Source: Euryodendron excelsum
Taxonomy: Eukaryota > Streptophyta > Magnoliopsida > Ericales > Pentaphylacaceae
Assembly (NCBI GenBank): GCA_033060915.1
Contig: CM065378.1
Coordinates: forward strand, 10,745,001-10,809,000
Reading direction: 5' to 3'
Length of the DNA: 64,000 nt
This document shows positions 48,599 to 60,294 of this stretch, in pieces. Under the pieces are notes generated by a model, which was not told the origin of the DNA, ran no database searches, and saw only the letters and a program-made list of their open reading frames with translations. The position numbers and the translations under genes were made by a program. Each line of letters opens with the position of its first letter. Positions within the stretch are counted from its first letter, which is position 1.

Positions 48599-49424
48599 TA
48601 GGGGTAGACATCGGCCCGTAGGCCCAACAAGCCCGCCCAGCCCAGCCCGTTATTTTAAGGGAATGGGATTGAAAAATAAGCTCGAAAAAATGGGCTGGGA
48701 CAATTTTTTAGGTCCAATTATTTTTTGGGCTAGACTTGGGAATGATTTATATAGCCGGCCCGGCTCAATTATTTTTACTTAAATTATAAATAATATATAT
48801 ACAATTATACACCTAAAGTTGTAAACCCTAGCCTCACCCTCTCTGCATCAGCCGCTCTCACTCACCCTCTCTGCGTCTTCTCTCTCTCTCTCACCCTTTC
48901 TGGCTCTTCTTCTGGCTCTTCTCTGTCTCTTCTTTTTGTCTTTTCTCTTTGTTTCTTCTCTTTGTCTCACCTCCTCTATCTCTTCTCTTTGTCTCACTTC
49001 TCTCTCTCTCTCTCTCCCTCTCTCTTCTCTCTCTCTCTCTCACCCTTTCTCGCCCTAAAATTATAAATTGTAGCCGTCTGGGTCCGCCGCTGCGTCCGCT
49101 GCCTCACTCTCTCTATCTTGCTCTCTCGCTTTCAATCTCTTGCTCTCGCTGTCTCTTCTCTCCCTCGCTCTCTTTATCTCTTCTCTCTCTCTTGCCCTCT
49201 CTATTTCTATCATTTTTTTTTATAGATATTGCAATAAAAAAGTGAACTGTTGTGGAGAATATGGTTGAGAAGAAAATTCGGGCCTAATGGGCGGGCTGGG
49301 ATTTTATCTTTCAGTTTTGGGGCTCGATGCCGGGCCGGGCTAGGCTCGGGCTTCTATTTCAGTTGTTATTATGTAGTGCAGGCCCGGCTCGAACTTGGCC
49401 TGGCCCACCCATTGTCCACCCCTA
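48599..49424. mobile_element. Non-autonomous hAT-type DNA transposon
   Basis: Inverted ends TAGGGGTAGACA (48599) and TAGGGGTGGACA (minus strand from 49424) are flanked by a perfect 8-bp duplication, CTCTATAG, at 48591-48598 and 49425-49432. An 8-bp duplication identifies hAT. Subterminal regions are rich in GGCCCG/CGGGCC motifs, likely transposase-binding repeats. The centre is CT-rich simple sequence (48880-49220). No transposase is encoded, so it is 826 bp of mobilisable but dependent DNA. Confidence 0.88.
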
Positions 49425-50736
49425 CTCTATAGGCTTCTTTCTGCATTCTAGAATATTATTTCATTTGTGGAAGCTTCTAGAATCACTATAAGTTTCCCCA
49501 TCTTCTTTAAAATACTCCACACATTTTCCATATGTAAGAGTTTCTAAAATATTCTATAAATATCTACTATTTAACTAACTTACTTGAATGCTCTAGAATA
49601 ACCTAGAACCTTTAGGCTTATAGTGCCAAGTTGGACCTCCAAATTAATAACATGGCACCCAATGGGTGTTAGAGTAGTCGGGTTGTGACACTCTCCCAAG
49701 TCCCATCCCTACGAAACTCTCTATCTGTGAACAAGCCCTTCTCTACCACGCTATACCCCCACTACCATTCTCTATCCATACCCCTATCAAACCGTCTCTC
49801 TTTATCCTACCTTATTTCTTTCTCACGGTGGATATCACAACCCTTCTTTAATCCCTAACATTAACCTCTATTCAAAAATAATACTTTCCCTTCTTTCCCT
49901 CTTTTCAGTTTTTAGATTGGGGGTTTCAATCTTAAATATATGGATCTTTCCTAATCACTTCGGCAACACCATTACCAATGCCACCTTGAAGCAATCCGTG
50001 GAACCCTATAGTGAGTCACAAACTCACTACCATATCACTCTGATATGGGTGATTGACAGTGTCAACTTCATTAATGGCAGAATACAGCCGTGGTCGACCA
50101 TTGTTAGGATATGGATCTAGGATTATTGATAGATTCCGGTGGATGGTTGTGGTGGCGGTGGGTTACAACTATGATAGATGATTGGGTTGTTAATGGGGTT
50201 TTTTGAGGGTTTGGAGCTATGAAATTGTGCTGCAATTTGGGGCTTTAGAGCTTCAGTCATGGAGCATCATCTTTCTCTTATTATGCCTTCAACATTTTAT
50301 GGCTTTATTATTAATGTTTGTTAGTGGTTGATTATGGGTTGCAATCTTGTAATGGATGGTGGTGATGTCGGTGAAAAAGAGTGTGTGATGGTCTTAGTGA
50401 TAGCTGCCATGATTGGGGAAAAAAAGTGAGGCAATAGATGGGTGGGTGCTAGAGAAGGAAAGGGGAGGAGAGAAGGGAGCCCATTAATTTTTTATATTAT
50501 GAAGAGCCACAAGAAGAAAATGTAAGATAAGGTTAAGTGAAATATAAGTTTGGCAATGATAGGTCGGAAAAAAAGGTATAGGATTTTGATTTTTATTTTT
50601 TTGAGCTAGGTGAGAGAATTTTATTTTTGATCTATATGCGTGTATCTATTGTATTTAGTAAACATTGATAGAGTTATTAAAGGGTATAAAAGTAATTTTA
50701 ATATTTCTGTTAGCTCCTTTAAATGGAAGTGAAAAT

Positions 50737-51180
50737 CCATAGTTATTAGAACCAGATCAGACTGATCGGTTTAATCGGTTGTCGGACCATGAACCAGTTT
50801 GGTTTAACTAATTTACCTAAAATGCATTAAAACCGGGTTGAACTGGATTGAATCGATCGGTTTTTTTTGAAAAACCAGTGAGCTAACCGGTCGATTTTTT
50901 AAAAAAATTGTTGACCAGCTTTGACTTTGATATATTTGTGGCCTTTAAGAGTTGAACTTGGAACTGATTTTAAAATTAAGTAACACTTACCACTACTTTA
51001 CTTCAGATATTGTGTTTTACTTTTTAATATAAATTATATTTAAGGTAAAACATGTATGAATAAATAAAAATACATTTAATTTATAATATCGATTGAATCG
51101 GTTAAACCACATATTGAACTAATGAACTGTGAACCAGTAATCTTATCGGTTTGATGCTCGGTTCGTTCGGATAATTATGG
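50737..51180. mobile_element. Probable MITE near the right end of the Mutator element
   Basis: Inverted ends CCATAGTTATTAGAACC (50737) and CCATAATTATCCGAACG (minus strand from 51180) enclose about 440 bp rich in CGGTTTAA/AACCGG motifs. It sits at the inner edge of the right inverted repeat of the Mutator element. No clear target duplication was seen, so borders and family are uncertain. Confidence 0.5.
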
Positions 51181-51298
51181 GAGAATATGTTACAATATTT
51201 TAAAAGCAAGGGAGGGTAGCGTAATTGTCAGTATGTCGAGAGTATTTCTTGTATTTCGCCAAACTCAGGGGTTGTTAGTGTAATTTACCCTAAACTTA

Positions 51299-51307
51299 AA
51301 ACCCTAA
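51299..51307 (+). promoter_or_regulatory. Telo-box in the NOP14 promoter or leader
   Basis: AAACCCTAA lies about 80 bp upstream of the NOP14 start codon, overlapping the last base of the Mutator target duplication. Telo-boxes are enriched close to transcription starts of plant ribosomal-protein and ribosome-biogenesis genes, which fits NOP14. Confidence 0.6.
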
Positions 51308-51388
51308 AGTTCTCCTCTCTCCTCTGAACAGAGAAAAGAACCCAGGGGACGCTCGGGCTGAGGCGGTCTCTTTCTCTCAGCTACTTCC

Positions 51389-54300
51389 ATGGCGAAGAAA
51401 TCAAACCCTAAGAGCGCTAACAGTAGCAGTAACAGTAAAAGCAATGATAAGAAGAAGAACAAGAAAAAGAGCAAGTCCGATCCCAACGCCATAGCCATGA
51501 AGCTCAAAGCCCCCAAACCAAACCCATTCGAGACTATTTGGTCCCGACGCAAATTCGACATCCTTGGGAAGAAGCGCAAGGGCGAAGAACGCCGCATCGG
51601 CCTCGCTCGCTCCGTCGCCATCCAAAAGGCACGTACCTACTTTTTTATGCTTATTAATGATTGTATATTTTGTGTATGTGTATGCATTTGTAATTTGACT
51701 TGCTTGTGTTGTGTTGAATTAAAGAGGAAGAAGACACTGTTGAAGGAGTATGAGCAGAGTGGGAAGTCGTCGGTGTTCGTGGATAAGCGTATCGGGGAGG
51801 AAAATGATGCGCTCGCTGAGTTCGACAAGGCCATATTGAGGTCGCAGCGCGAGCGCCAGGTAATTTTCTTGGGGAAATTTTGGTTTCGTTTGGTTGCTGA
51901 GAAAATATAGGGAAATGGGTGAAACAAGTTGTCAACCTTGAACCTTTTAGTTTTGTGTTTGACAGGAGATATTTCAAAAGAAACTTACCTGAGCATAATT
52001 CTAGTGTTTAACTTGGTTGCATTTTCAATTTTGGGAGCAAAAGCAGTGAACCTACCATGCTAATCTGATTTAATTTCCATTGTTTTCTCGGTAACAAAAT
52101 GTGGGCTCAGTTAGTTTTCTGTGACTTTCATCTTTTCTTGTGCTTCTTTGTTTTGTTAATATAATTGTACATCTGGTTTTTGATAGTTGAAATTGAACAA
52201 GAAGAGCAAGTATAATTTGTCGGATGGGGAAGAAGACGAATTTGGGTTTGAAGATGTTGGGTCATTTCCAGTAAGGGATGATTTTGAGGATGATGTACCA
52301 TTTGACGACGACTATGACGATGCTGAAGCTGCTGATACTGAGAGTATGTATGCGTTTTCTGTTATTGTTGGTATGATATGGTTTTAATTAATGGTCTCCT
52401 TTGTTGTTGAAATAGTCTCAGATCAGAAAACATTTGCATGTACGTGATTGTGTTTATATATGTGTTTGCATTTTTATCATGGGACCTGGATATTGGTTTA
52501 TTTGTCTGAATTAGTTACCCAGCTTGTTCTCTGGGCCTCCATTTTTTGAAGGATCTTAAGTAGAGTTAACTTAAACCCTGTTAACCATTAATTTTGTAAG
52601 GTTCAATAATTAGATTCTTAATTTAGTGCATGTGATTGTTTGGTAACACTTGTAATTGCCTATTATTTTATTCCTTTTTTCTTTGGATATTGACTGTGGT
52701 TTACCTTTGTTCTGTGCAGAGAAGTCAGCAATTTTAAAACAACTTAATGCTAACAACGTTCGGACTGCAATGAAGTCGGATTTGATCGAAGGAGAGGAAA
52801 ATGTGAGCCTGTTATTCCAATTCGTATGCATCACAGTCACATATGAATTTGTCATTTGTTCTAGCCGATATACAGATAACTTATGTTTGTCTTTGTATTT
52901 TGAATGTAATGGCTTTTCTATTTCAGAGGCAGAAAACTAAGAAGGAAGTGATGGAGGAGATTATTTCAAAGAGTAAATTTTTCAAGGTGGTGATCAGTGA
53001 TTTTTCCTGTTTAAATATTTTTGAGCCTGCTCTATGAATGAATTAGTTCACTAACTTCTATGTTTGTTTATTTTTTCGTTTGTCCCTCCCTCATATTTAC
53101 CCAGGCCCAAAAAGGTAAAGAAAAGGAAGAAAATGAACAGCTGACTGAACAATTGGACAAAAACTTCACATCTTTGGTGCAGTCTGAGGCGTTGTTATCC
53201 TTGACTCAACCTAGCAAGATGAATGCTTTGAAGGCTCTTGTGAGTAAGGCCATTTCAAACGAGTATGTCAAGAAAGATGTGGTGTTTGCTCCTCAGAACA
53301 AAGATACACTTCAGCAGGTCTAGGTTCAACAATTTTTCCTCCTTGAAAGTTGGAACTCTTTTTAATCTATATACCAAATGTGATATTGTTTATTTCTTTA
53401 ATTTTAAAATGGTCAATGCTACTGGAATTGTACTTTAAGTTGTTAGAGTTCTGAAGTTTTACCGATTTTCTACCTTGCCAAGTAGTAAGCAATAATTGTC
53501 TACTGTCAATTACCATCATTTTGATGTAGCATAATAGCTGGGAAGATTTTCTATAGCTTTTTTGCCTTTTAATTTACTGACTTGTTTTTTCGTAACTAAT
53601 ATATGATGCAACTAAATGTATCTTAAGTTTGGTTATAATTTTTTAATCAATGCTTCTGAATAAGTTAAGCATTAAAATTTTCAACTCATTTTGGCAGGAT
53701 AAACCTGATTCTTATGACAAACTTGTCAAAGAGATGGCATTGGATATGCGTGCTCGTCCATCAGACAGGACAAAGACACCTGAAGAAATTGCCCAAGAGG
53801 AGAAAGAGCGACTAGAGCAATTGGAGGTATGTTTGTGTGCAGGGACAAATATAGTTTTGCATGTGTTCATTCTAGTAGACATTAATATTTGTTGTCATTC
53901 AATCCAACTCTAATTAACTCATCAAATCTTTAATTCCAACTATGGGGGAGTCGGGGTTGGCAGCAAGAATTCTTTTTGGGTAACTCTTCTTTGTTTTGAG
54001 CTCAATTGAGGGCCTGAGAGAACTTCGGTTAAAACAGTGGCACACATGTTGTTCTCACCGCTTCCATCCTTGTTTATTTTTTATTTATTATTTTTTTGTG
54101 ATAATTAATTTTCAAACTTAGTACATTGTCTCTTTTTAATTTTTTTTTTGGCCAGTGCTTCCATCCTTGTTTTTTGTGCCTTATCCCCATGCTTTTGATA
54201 CTCTCATCATCACATCAATTTTATGTTACTCTCTACAGCGTGTAACTTTGGTGGGCTAATTACACTATTTCAATTGTTGTGTGTTTTGTTCTCGATATAA

Positions 54301-57300
54301 TTCTAGCACATGTATGAGACAAAGAACTGAAGTTGTGGCTTCACCCCTCATTATAGGAAATGAGGAAGCTTCACAAGTCTTTTCCTGGTTTGTAGATGTG
54401 GTGTACACATGCTCCATGAATCATCTGATGGGAACTTTTTTGCATGCATGCCCAGACTTTTTAAAATTTGTTAGTAGTGCTTCTATATGCAGTAATAGCT
54501 GTATTAATTTTGAAGCAGGCTAGATATTTAGGTTTTAGTTTTATATTTTTACTAGCTTCTTCCTTGCTTCAATATGGTGTACCCTATGCTTTCAGTTGTG
54601 TTTGTTTTGTTTTGAGGAAAAAAAAAGGAAGTGCTGGGCTTGTCCTAATAATACCTTTAAAAGGGCGTATCCTCTTTTGACCCCAATTAAACGTTATTCA
54701 TTTTTTAGAAATAGAATATTGGAGAAAATTGCTTGTTGAAATAAAACTTTGGTGCTCTTTTAACTTCTGTAATGCTCCACCATTCTAGGAAGAGCGTCAG
54801 AAGAGGATGCTTGCTACTGATGACTCCGGTGATGAAGACGGAAATGCTTCTGAAGATGTTGATAATGCCCAGAGGCTAAGGTCTATTTCTGGGGATGATC
54901 TCGGTGATTCCTTCTCTCAAGATCAAGAGCAGAGACCTAAAAGGGGTTGGATTGATGAGATTTTGGAAAGGGAAAATGCGAATGATGGCAGGAGTGAAGA
55001 TGGTACATCTTCCGAGGATTCAGAAAGTGTTGAAGATGATGGTGATGAAGAAGGAACTGATGAAGAGAATGATGAATATGAAAAGACTCGGTCCTTGAAG
55101 GACTGGGAGCAGAGTGATGATGACAATCTTGGTGCAGATTTGGAAGAAGAAGAAGATAGAGAAGCGGAAGAAGAGGATAGTGATGATGATGAAGAGATAG
55201 AGCCAAAAGGCTATAAAAAGGCATCAGAGATTAAAGAACGACAGACAGGCCCCGTAGATGCTGAGAAAACAAATGCAAATGGTCAACTAGCTTCAACTTC
55301 AACTCTACCAGGGGAGCTTCCCTATGTAATTGCAGCTCCAAAAAGCTTGGCAGAACTATCTGCATTGTTAGAGAAGCGTTCTGATACCCAAATTGCTGAA
55401 GCAATCAGGCGAATACGTACGTGTAATGCAATCAGTATAGCGGCAGAAAATCGAAAGAAAATTCAAGTAAGAAACCTTATACTGATTTATGCTGTGTGGT
55501 GTGATTTTCAATGATATTTTATAAAGGTGGTCCCCTTTAATTTCTGTATACAAGAATGAAAAGCTTTCACTTTTTATAGATGAAATGTGTCAGCATTTGC
55601 TTCAGCATGATAAAAAATGCATAGGTCAAATTACACCACCAATATACAGTGATTCTCTAGTTAAGTAGATGAAAAACCGAATAAGTTCTTAAAAGCAGTG
55701 GGCAAGTTAATGAATAATGTTTTATTTTACCTTGTTTGCCTTTGTAGCTTAATTTGTTCCTATAAGGCTACATTTAGTGAGTTGATGTAGGGACCGTTCG
55801 TTTATTTGAACTAGAATTATTGTTATCAACACTTCTGCACCTTTTTTTGTCAATCATCTCCTTAGATCAGGATGCCCATTCCTTTCCAGGTGTTTTATGG
55901 TGTGCTACTGCAGTATTTTGCTGTTTCAACAAATAAAAGACCATTGAATTTCAAGCAGTTAAATTTGCTTGTCAAGCCACTAATGGAGATGAGTGGAGAG
56001 ATTCCATACTTTGCAGCCATTTGTGCTCGCCAACGCCTTCACCGTACTCGAACACAGTTGTGTGAGGATCTCAAGAATCCAGGTTGGCTGTATTATATTT
56101 AAGGCTTTCTGGTGCTTCTCTCTATACTATTGGAAGCTTTCTGTAGTTGAGGTATTCTCTAATAAGCATCTTCTTTTCCACAGATAAAAGCTGTTGGCCG
56201 TCTTTGAAGACTTTGTTTCTCTTGAGGCTGTGGTCCATGATATTTCCATGCTCTGATTTTCGACATGTTGTCATGACCCCAGCCATATTGTTGATGTGTG
56301 AATATCTGATGCGTTGCCCCGTTTTGTCTGGGAGGGATATTGCAATTGGTTTCTTCTTGTGCTCTATGGTCCTCTCTGTAAGTGCACTCAAGACTGTTTA
56401 CAGTTTCTTCCTCCAAAGTCAGTGAAACTAGATGCTCAATAACATTTTTACTCTAAGCAATGGTGGAGCCACGTAGGACCCAGAGGGGTCAGCTAGCCCA
56501 CTCAAAATTTCGAAAGTTCTAATTTTACTTATAATTTTTGCAATGTTTCTCAATTTGCCCCCTGAAAATTTATAAATGCCCCCCCTTTTATACTATGTAC
56601 ACATTATAGGTATACATGGAAGTCAAGTGCCTTACTGTTCATCTAAGAAGCACAGATACGGACACGGGTACGGATACGGACACAGATACGGACACAGGAC
56701 ACAGTATTTTCAAAAAATAAGGACACGAATATGGCAGGGACATGGCAAAAAAAATATTTTTATACATTTTTTGTTTTTTATTTATGTGAACATAAAATTC
56801 ATAAATCACCAAAAATAAGATGAAAATAACTAAATAAGTTCACAATTATAATACAGCTACTAACAAGTTAAGGATTTGAAAAATTAGATTTGGGTGTTTT
56901 ATGTTTTGGTGTTTTAAAGTTTTGAGATTTATAAATTAGACTCTATTTAATACTTTTAACAATAACGTTTTAACTCCAACGTGTTCCAAAATGTGTCCAA
57001 TAATTGGACACGCGTGTCCTCGACGTGTCCGATAAGTGTCCACTAGAAAAAATATTAATAAAAATATTGGACACACCAATTGGCGTGTTTGACACGTGTC
57101 CCGGTGTGTCCGAGGAGTATGTGTGTCCAACATGTGTCCGACACGGATACGGCACCCTAAACGGAGTGTCCGTGCTTCCTAGCTGTTCATTGCCCAAAAA
57201 AATTTCTTTGGTTGTGATTAATGGTTGCCCCCCTAGATGAATTTTCTGCCTCTGCCATTGACACCAAGGTGTTCGTCTGGCATGAGATTTTTTGTGTTTC

Positions 57301-60294
57301 TTGCCATGTGTTTTTCTTTTTTTTAATTCTCTTCTTCCTTTAACTAGTTACTTCAGTTCGTGTCATATGCTCATGTCAAAATTCATTCATTTTGCAACCT
57401 TTCTGCTTTTTATCACGATAACGTTGATATGTTGCTGTGGTCTTTTTCCTTTGCTCATACTTTGTACTTTTATATTGTGTTCTGTTACAAGAATATAAAT
57501 TATGGGATGCAATAAGATTTCAACATTGAATTTTTATTATTTAGTTTTACCATGTTCTATAGGATGTGAATTAAATTTTTTTTGTCACTTTTAGCGATCC
57601 AAATTTGAGTCCAGAAAATTTCATTTGTATTATTCAAGGTCAAATTTCTTAATGTACTTTATTTGCGGTAATGAAATGGAAGCTAATATAAAACTTTATT
57701 TAACCATAAGAATTTCTGATATTAGCTAATAACTAATTTCGTGGGATCTAGAAGCCTAACCCTCCTACTAATGTACCACCAGAAAGAGAAGAGAAGAGAA
57801 GAATGAGAGAGAGAGAGAAGACGGAAATAAGTGGCAGAGAATGAGAATAGAGAATAAGATTATAGAGAATAGAGGGAAGAGGCAGAGTATGTACTACCCT
57901 AGTCCTACCTATTTGACAATTTGTCTAGTCATAATAAAGACAGCACCCAGTATTAGGAGGTTGTGAAATGTTTTGCGTTTTAACAAATTTAACAGTTATC
58001 TTGAAAGTAAATCTTCTACTTTTGTAACAGTTATAGTTCAGTTCTTTTTTTTCCTTTTTTTTTTCTTGATACGGTCACGGCAGGGGATATGGCAAACAGA
58101 TACTTTTTTTTTTTGTATATTCTTATTTGTAACATATATGAATATAACATCTCAACATATCACCTAAAATATTAAAAAAATAACACTAGTTCGGTTTGGG
58201 CCCAAGCTTGGCTCTATTGCTACAACATAAGAACAGAAAAGGATGAACTGATGAAGAGTATTTGTGTCTGACATGCAAACAGCACCTTGAAGTGTGTCCG
58301 TGCTTTCTAGTAATCGCCAATTTATTTAAGTTTAGAAACTGAACTGATGAGAACCTCCTGCCCCAATCTGAAAAGCAGAAGATTATTTTGTAAAAGGTGA
58401 TCTTGCCCTAAAGTTTTTGAGCTTTTGAAAGAGTGCAAACTTTATGAAGTTACTGTGCTGGCTCTTTTGCCTTTTGGGAGTTGTTCTCGCTATTCGAAGA
58501 TAGAAGAGAATCTTCTGTTGTAAATTAAACAAATGAGCTACAATAAATGCCCGAAATAAAATTGCTTACAAATATAGCTAATGTCCTTTGAATTCAATGA
58601 TTGGAAGTGAGCTGTATATTTCTGATTACTAGTTTAATTGTTATTGAAACTTGTATGTATCAGCACAATATTGTTTGTTTTGAGACTTGTTGTCTGCAGG
58701 TCACTAAAGAATCTCGAAAGTTCTGTCCTGAGGCCATTTCGTTTCTTCAAACCTTACTGATGGCAGCTATCGACAGAAAACCTGGACAAATTCAGGATTC
58801 TCATGTACGACTACTGTGTCTCTGAGGCTTTCAGCATTTATTTTAACAGAGAACAAGATTTTCTTTGGTTACACAGAAAATAACCAGTTATTCCCCATGT
58901 AGCAGTTATGTCAGTTCATGGAACTTAAAGTACTCAGGCCTCTGCTTCATATACGTAGCTGCGTAAAAGAGATCAGTCCTCTGGATTTCCTCAAGTTAAT
59001 GGACATGCCTGAGGATTCCCCTTTCTTCAGTTCAGATAATTTCAGGTTAGTAGTCGCTGAGGCTCTTTCAGGGTAGTTATTGATCATACATTGTGTTTCA
59101 GTGAAGGGTGGTATTTGGACCTTGATCATACGTTGGGGATGCATTTATAACTGTATTTGTTCATACTGGACAACCTGGTGGATGAATGATACATCATTTC
59201 TGTCCTAATTTCAGAGTTGCTTCAAACAGACTAATCACAGTGTATATGACACTACTGGAAGTTTGTTATCTCTATGTTCACCCAAAAATATTTGTTTTTT
59301 ACTAGGCTAATTGAATGTGTGGGCTATTAATTTGAAGATATCAAATGGAATTAAACTGATTTAGGGAAGTTGGCAAGGATTCCGTGGTGATAAGCTTGGT
59401 TATACTAGATATTCACATATCATTAGCTTGTCTTTTTGTGATGAATTGCAAGTTTTATCCATATGTAGGTCCAACATGCTTCTCTCTCTGATTTGAACTC
59501 TGGAGGATCTGTGGACTTTTATAAAGGACTCTGTTTACTAACACAAATTGCCTGTTATTGCAAAAATATGCTTGTTCTGAGTTTGTTCCCTGCATGATAG
59601 TTACATGCTTTCTGTATGCAGGGCCAGCATGCTTGCATCCATGATTGAAACCCTCCGAGGATTTACTACCACTTATGAAGGATTTAGTTCTTTCCCTGAG
59701 ATATTCTTACCAATTTCGAAATTATTACTTGAATTGGCTGAACAAAAACACATGCCTAATGCTTTACAAGATAAAATCAGAGATGTTTCACAGCTTATAG
59801 AGGACAAAGTCCATGAACATCACATGCTGCGTCCACCACTACAGATGCGAAAGCAAAAGCCAGTACCTATTAAATTACTCAATCCGAAGTTTGAGGAGAA
59901 GTAATCCACTATTCTTTTCTTTTCTATTTTTTTTATAATTTCAAAGCCTATTTCTCATTTGCATTAGCTAATGCATCTCATACCAAGTCGCTGAACTTTT
60001 GCCTGTTGATAATGGTTTTCATTCTGTAGCTTTGTTAAGGGTAGAGATTATGATCCAGATCGTGAACGAGCTGAGAAGAGAAAGTTGAAGAAACTCGTAA
60101 AACGGGAAGCCAAAGGGGCAGCACGTGAACTGCGAAAAGATAATTATTTCCTATTTGAGGTGAAGGAAAAAGACAGGGCACTAGTAGAGGAAGAAAGAGC
60201 TGAGAAGTATGGGAAAGCAAAAGCTTTCCTCCAAGAACAAGAACATGCATTCAAGTCCGGGCAATTGGGAAAAGGTAGGAAGAGGAGGAGATGA
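51389..60294 (+). CDS. NOP14: Nucleolar protein 14 (NOP14/UTP2), 40S ribosome biogenesis
   Basis: Fourteen exons: 51389-51628, 51725-51859, 52187-52343, 52720-52802, 52927-52986, 53105-53317, 53698-53826, 54789-55466, 55890-56082, 56184-56377, 58700-58804, 58915-59045, 59622-59900 and 60030-60294, giving about 953 residues, normal for plant NOP14. The N-terminus is lysine-rich (nucleolar targeting) with KPNPFETIWSRRKFDILGKK. Conserved blocks follow: YEQSGKSSVFVDKRIGE, DSYDKLVKEMALDMRARPSD, the acidic DE-rich region of exon 8 with RGWIDEIL, AAPKSLAELSALLEKR, then the helical C-terminal half and ENFVKGRDYDPDRERAE with a basic tail (GRKRRR). NOP14 is a U3 snoRNP/SSU-processome component needed for 18S rRNA maturation. 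Intron 1 has a GC donor and intron 10 contains nested transposons. The exon 12 acceptor could instead be at 58905. Confidence 0.95.
56458..57260. mobile_element. hAT-like element in NOP14 intron 10
   Basis: Ends CAATGGTGGAGCCACG (56458) and CAATGGCAGAGGCAGA (minus strand from 57260) form an imperfect inverted repeat of the common plant CAGTGGCGGAGCC type. The flanking 8-mers ACTCTAAG and ACACCAAG match at six of eight positions, a decayed hAT-type duplication. It carries no ORF and is interrupted by a younger MITE at 56643-57182. Confidence 0.65.
56643..57182. mobile_element. hAT-type MITE nested in the intronic hAT element
   Basis: 540 bp with inverted ends CTAAGAAGCACAGATACGG and, on the minus strand, CTAGGAAGCACGGACACTCC. 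A perfect 8-bp duplication, CTGTTCAT, flanks it at 56635-56642 and 57183-57190. Subterminal ACGGACAC/GTGTCC motifs recur many times on both sides. The interior is AT-rich and non-coding. The intact duplication shows it is younger than the element around it. Confidence 0.88.
58063..58312. mobile_element. Truncated relative of the intronic MITE
   Basis: Starts around GATACGGTCACGGCAGGGG and ends GTGTCCGTGCTTTCTAG, the same right-end signature as the MITE at 56643-57182, within the same NOP14 intron. The left terminal repeat is incomplete and no duplication was identified, so it is an older or truncated copy. Confidence 0.55.

Larger units (their letters stand above)
43304..49690 (-). mobile_element. 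LTR-like block inside the Mutator element, itself interrupted
   Basis: Begins TGTCACGGGCTTG and ends GGTTGTGACA, giving TGTCAC/GTGACA termini. Subtracting the nested solo LTR and the hAT element leaves about 742 bp, a plausible LTR. On the minus strand a TATA-like CTATAAACAAGGG near 43540 fits its promoter. No 5-bp target duplication was found (CCAGT against CTCTC). The purine-rich sequence next to 49690, read on the minus strand as CTTGGGAGAG, could be a polypurine tract, which would make this a truncated element rather than a clean solo LTR. Confidence 0.55.
42898..51290. mobile_element. Mutator-type (MULE) non-autonomous element with many nested insertions
   Basis: The ends are long inverted repeats: GGATAAATTACACTGACCAC at 42898, and GGGTAAATTACACTAACAAC read on the minus strand from 51290. 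Similarity continues for over 100 bp (AGTTTGGC, then C-rich and TTTTAA blocks). A perfect 9-bp direct repeat, TAAACTTAA, flanks it at 42889-42897 and 51291-51299. A 9-bp duplication plus long inverted repeats identifies the Mutator superfamily. Without later insertions the core is about 1.5-2 kb and has no transposase ORF. The right end lies 89 bp, counted after the duplication, from the NOP14 start codon. Confidence 0.88.

Noticed and set aside
48949..49245. ORF of Leu/Ser-rich repeats
   Set aside because: It is translation of a CT-rich simple-sequence tract inside the hAT element, without domain or start context.
43304..49690. Clean solo LTR with target duplication
   Set aside because: TGTCAC/GTGACA ends are present, but the flanking pentamers CCAGT and CTCTC differ, so it is listed only as an LTR-like block of uncertain structure.
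51629..51637. Ordinary GT donor (GTACCT) for NOP14 intron 1
   Set aside because: Splicing there shifts the frame relative to every nearby AG acceptor and ends the NOP14 frame; the GC donor three bases earlier keeps it.
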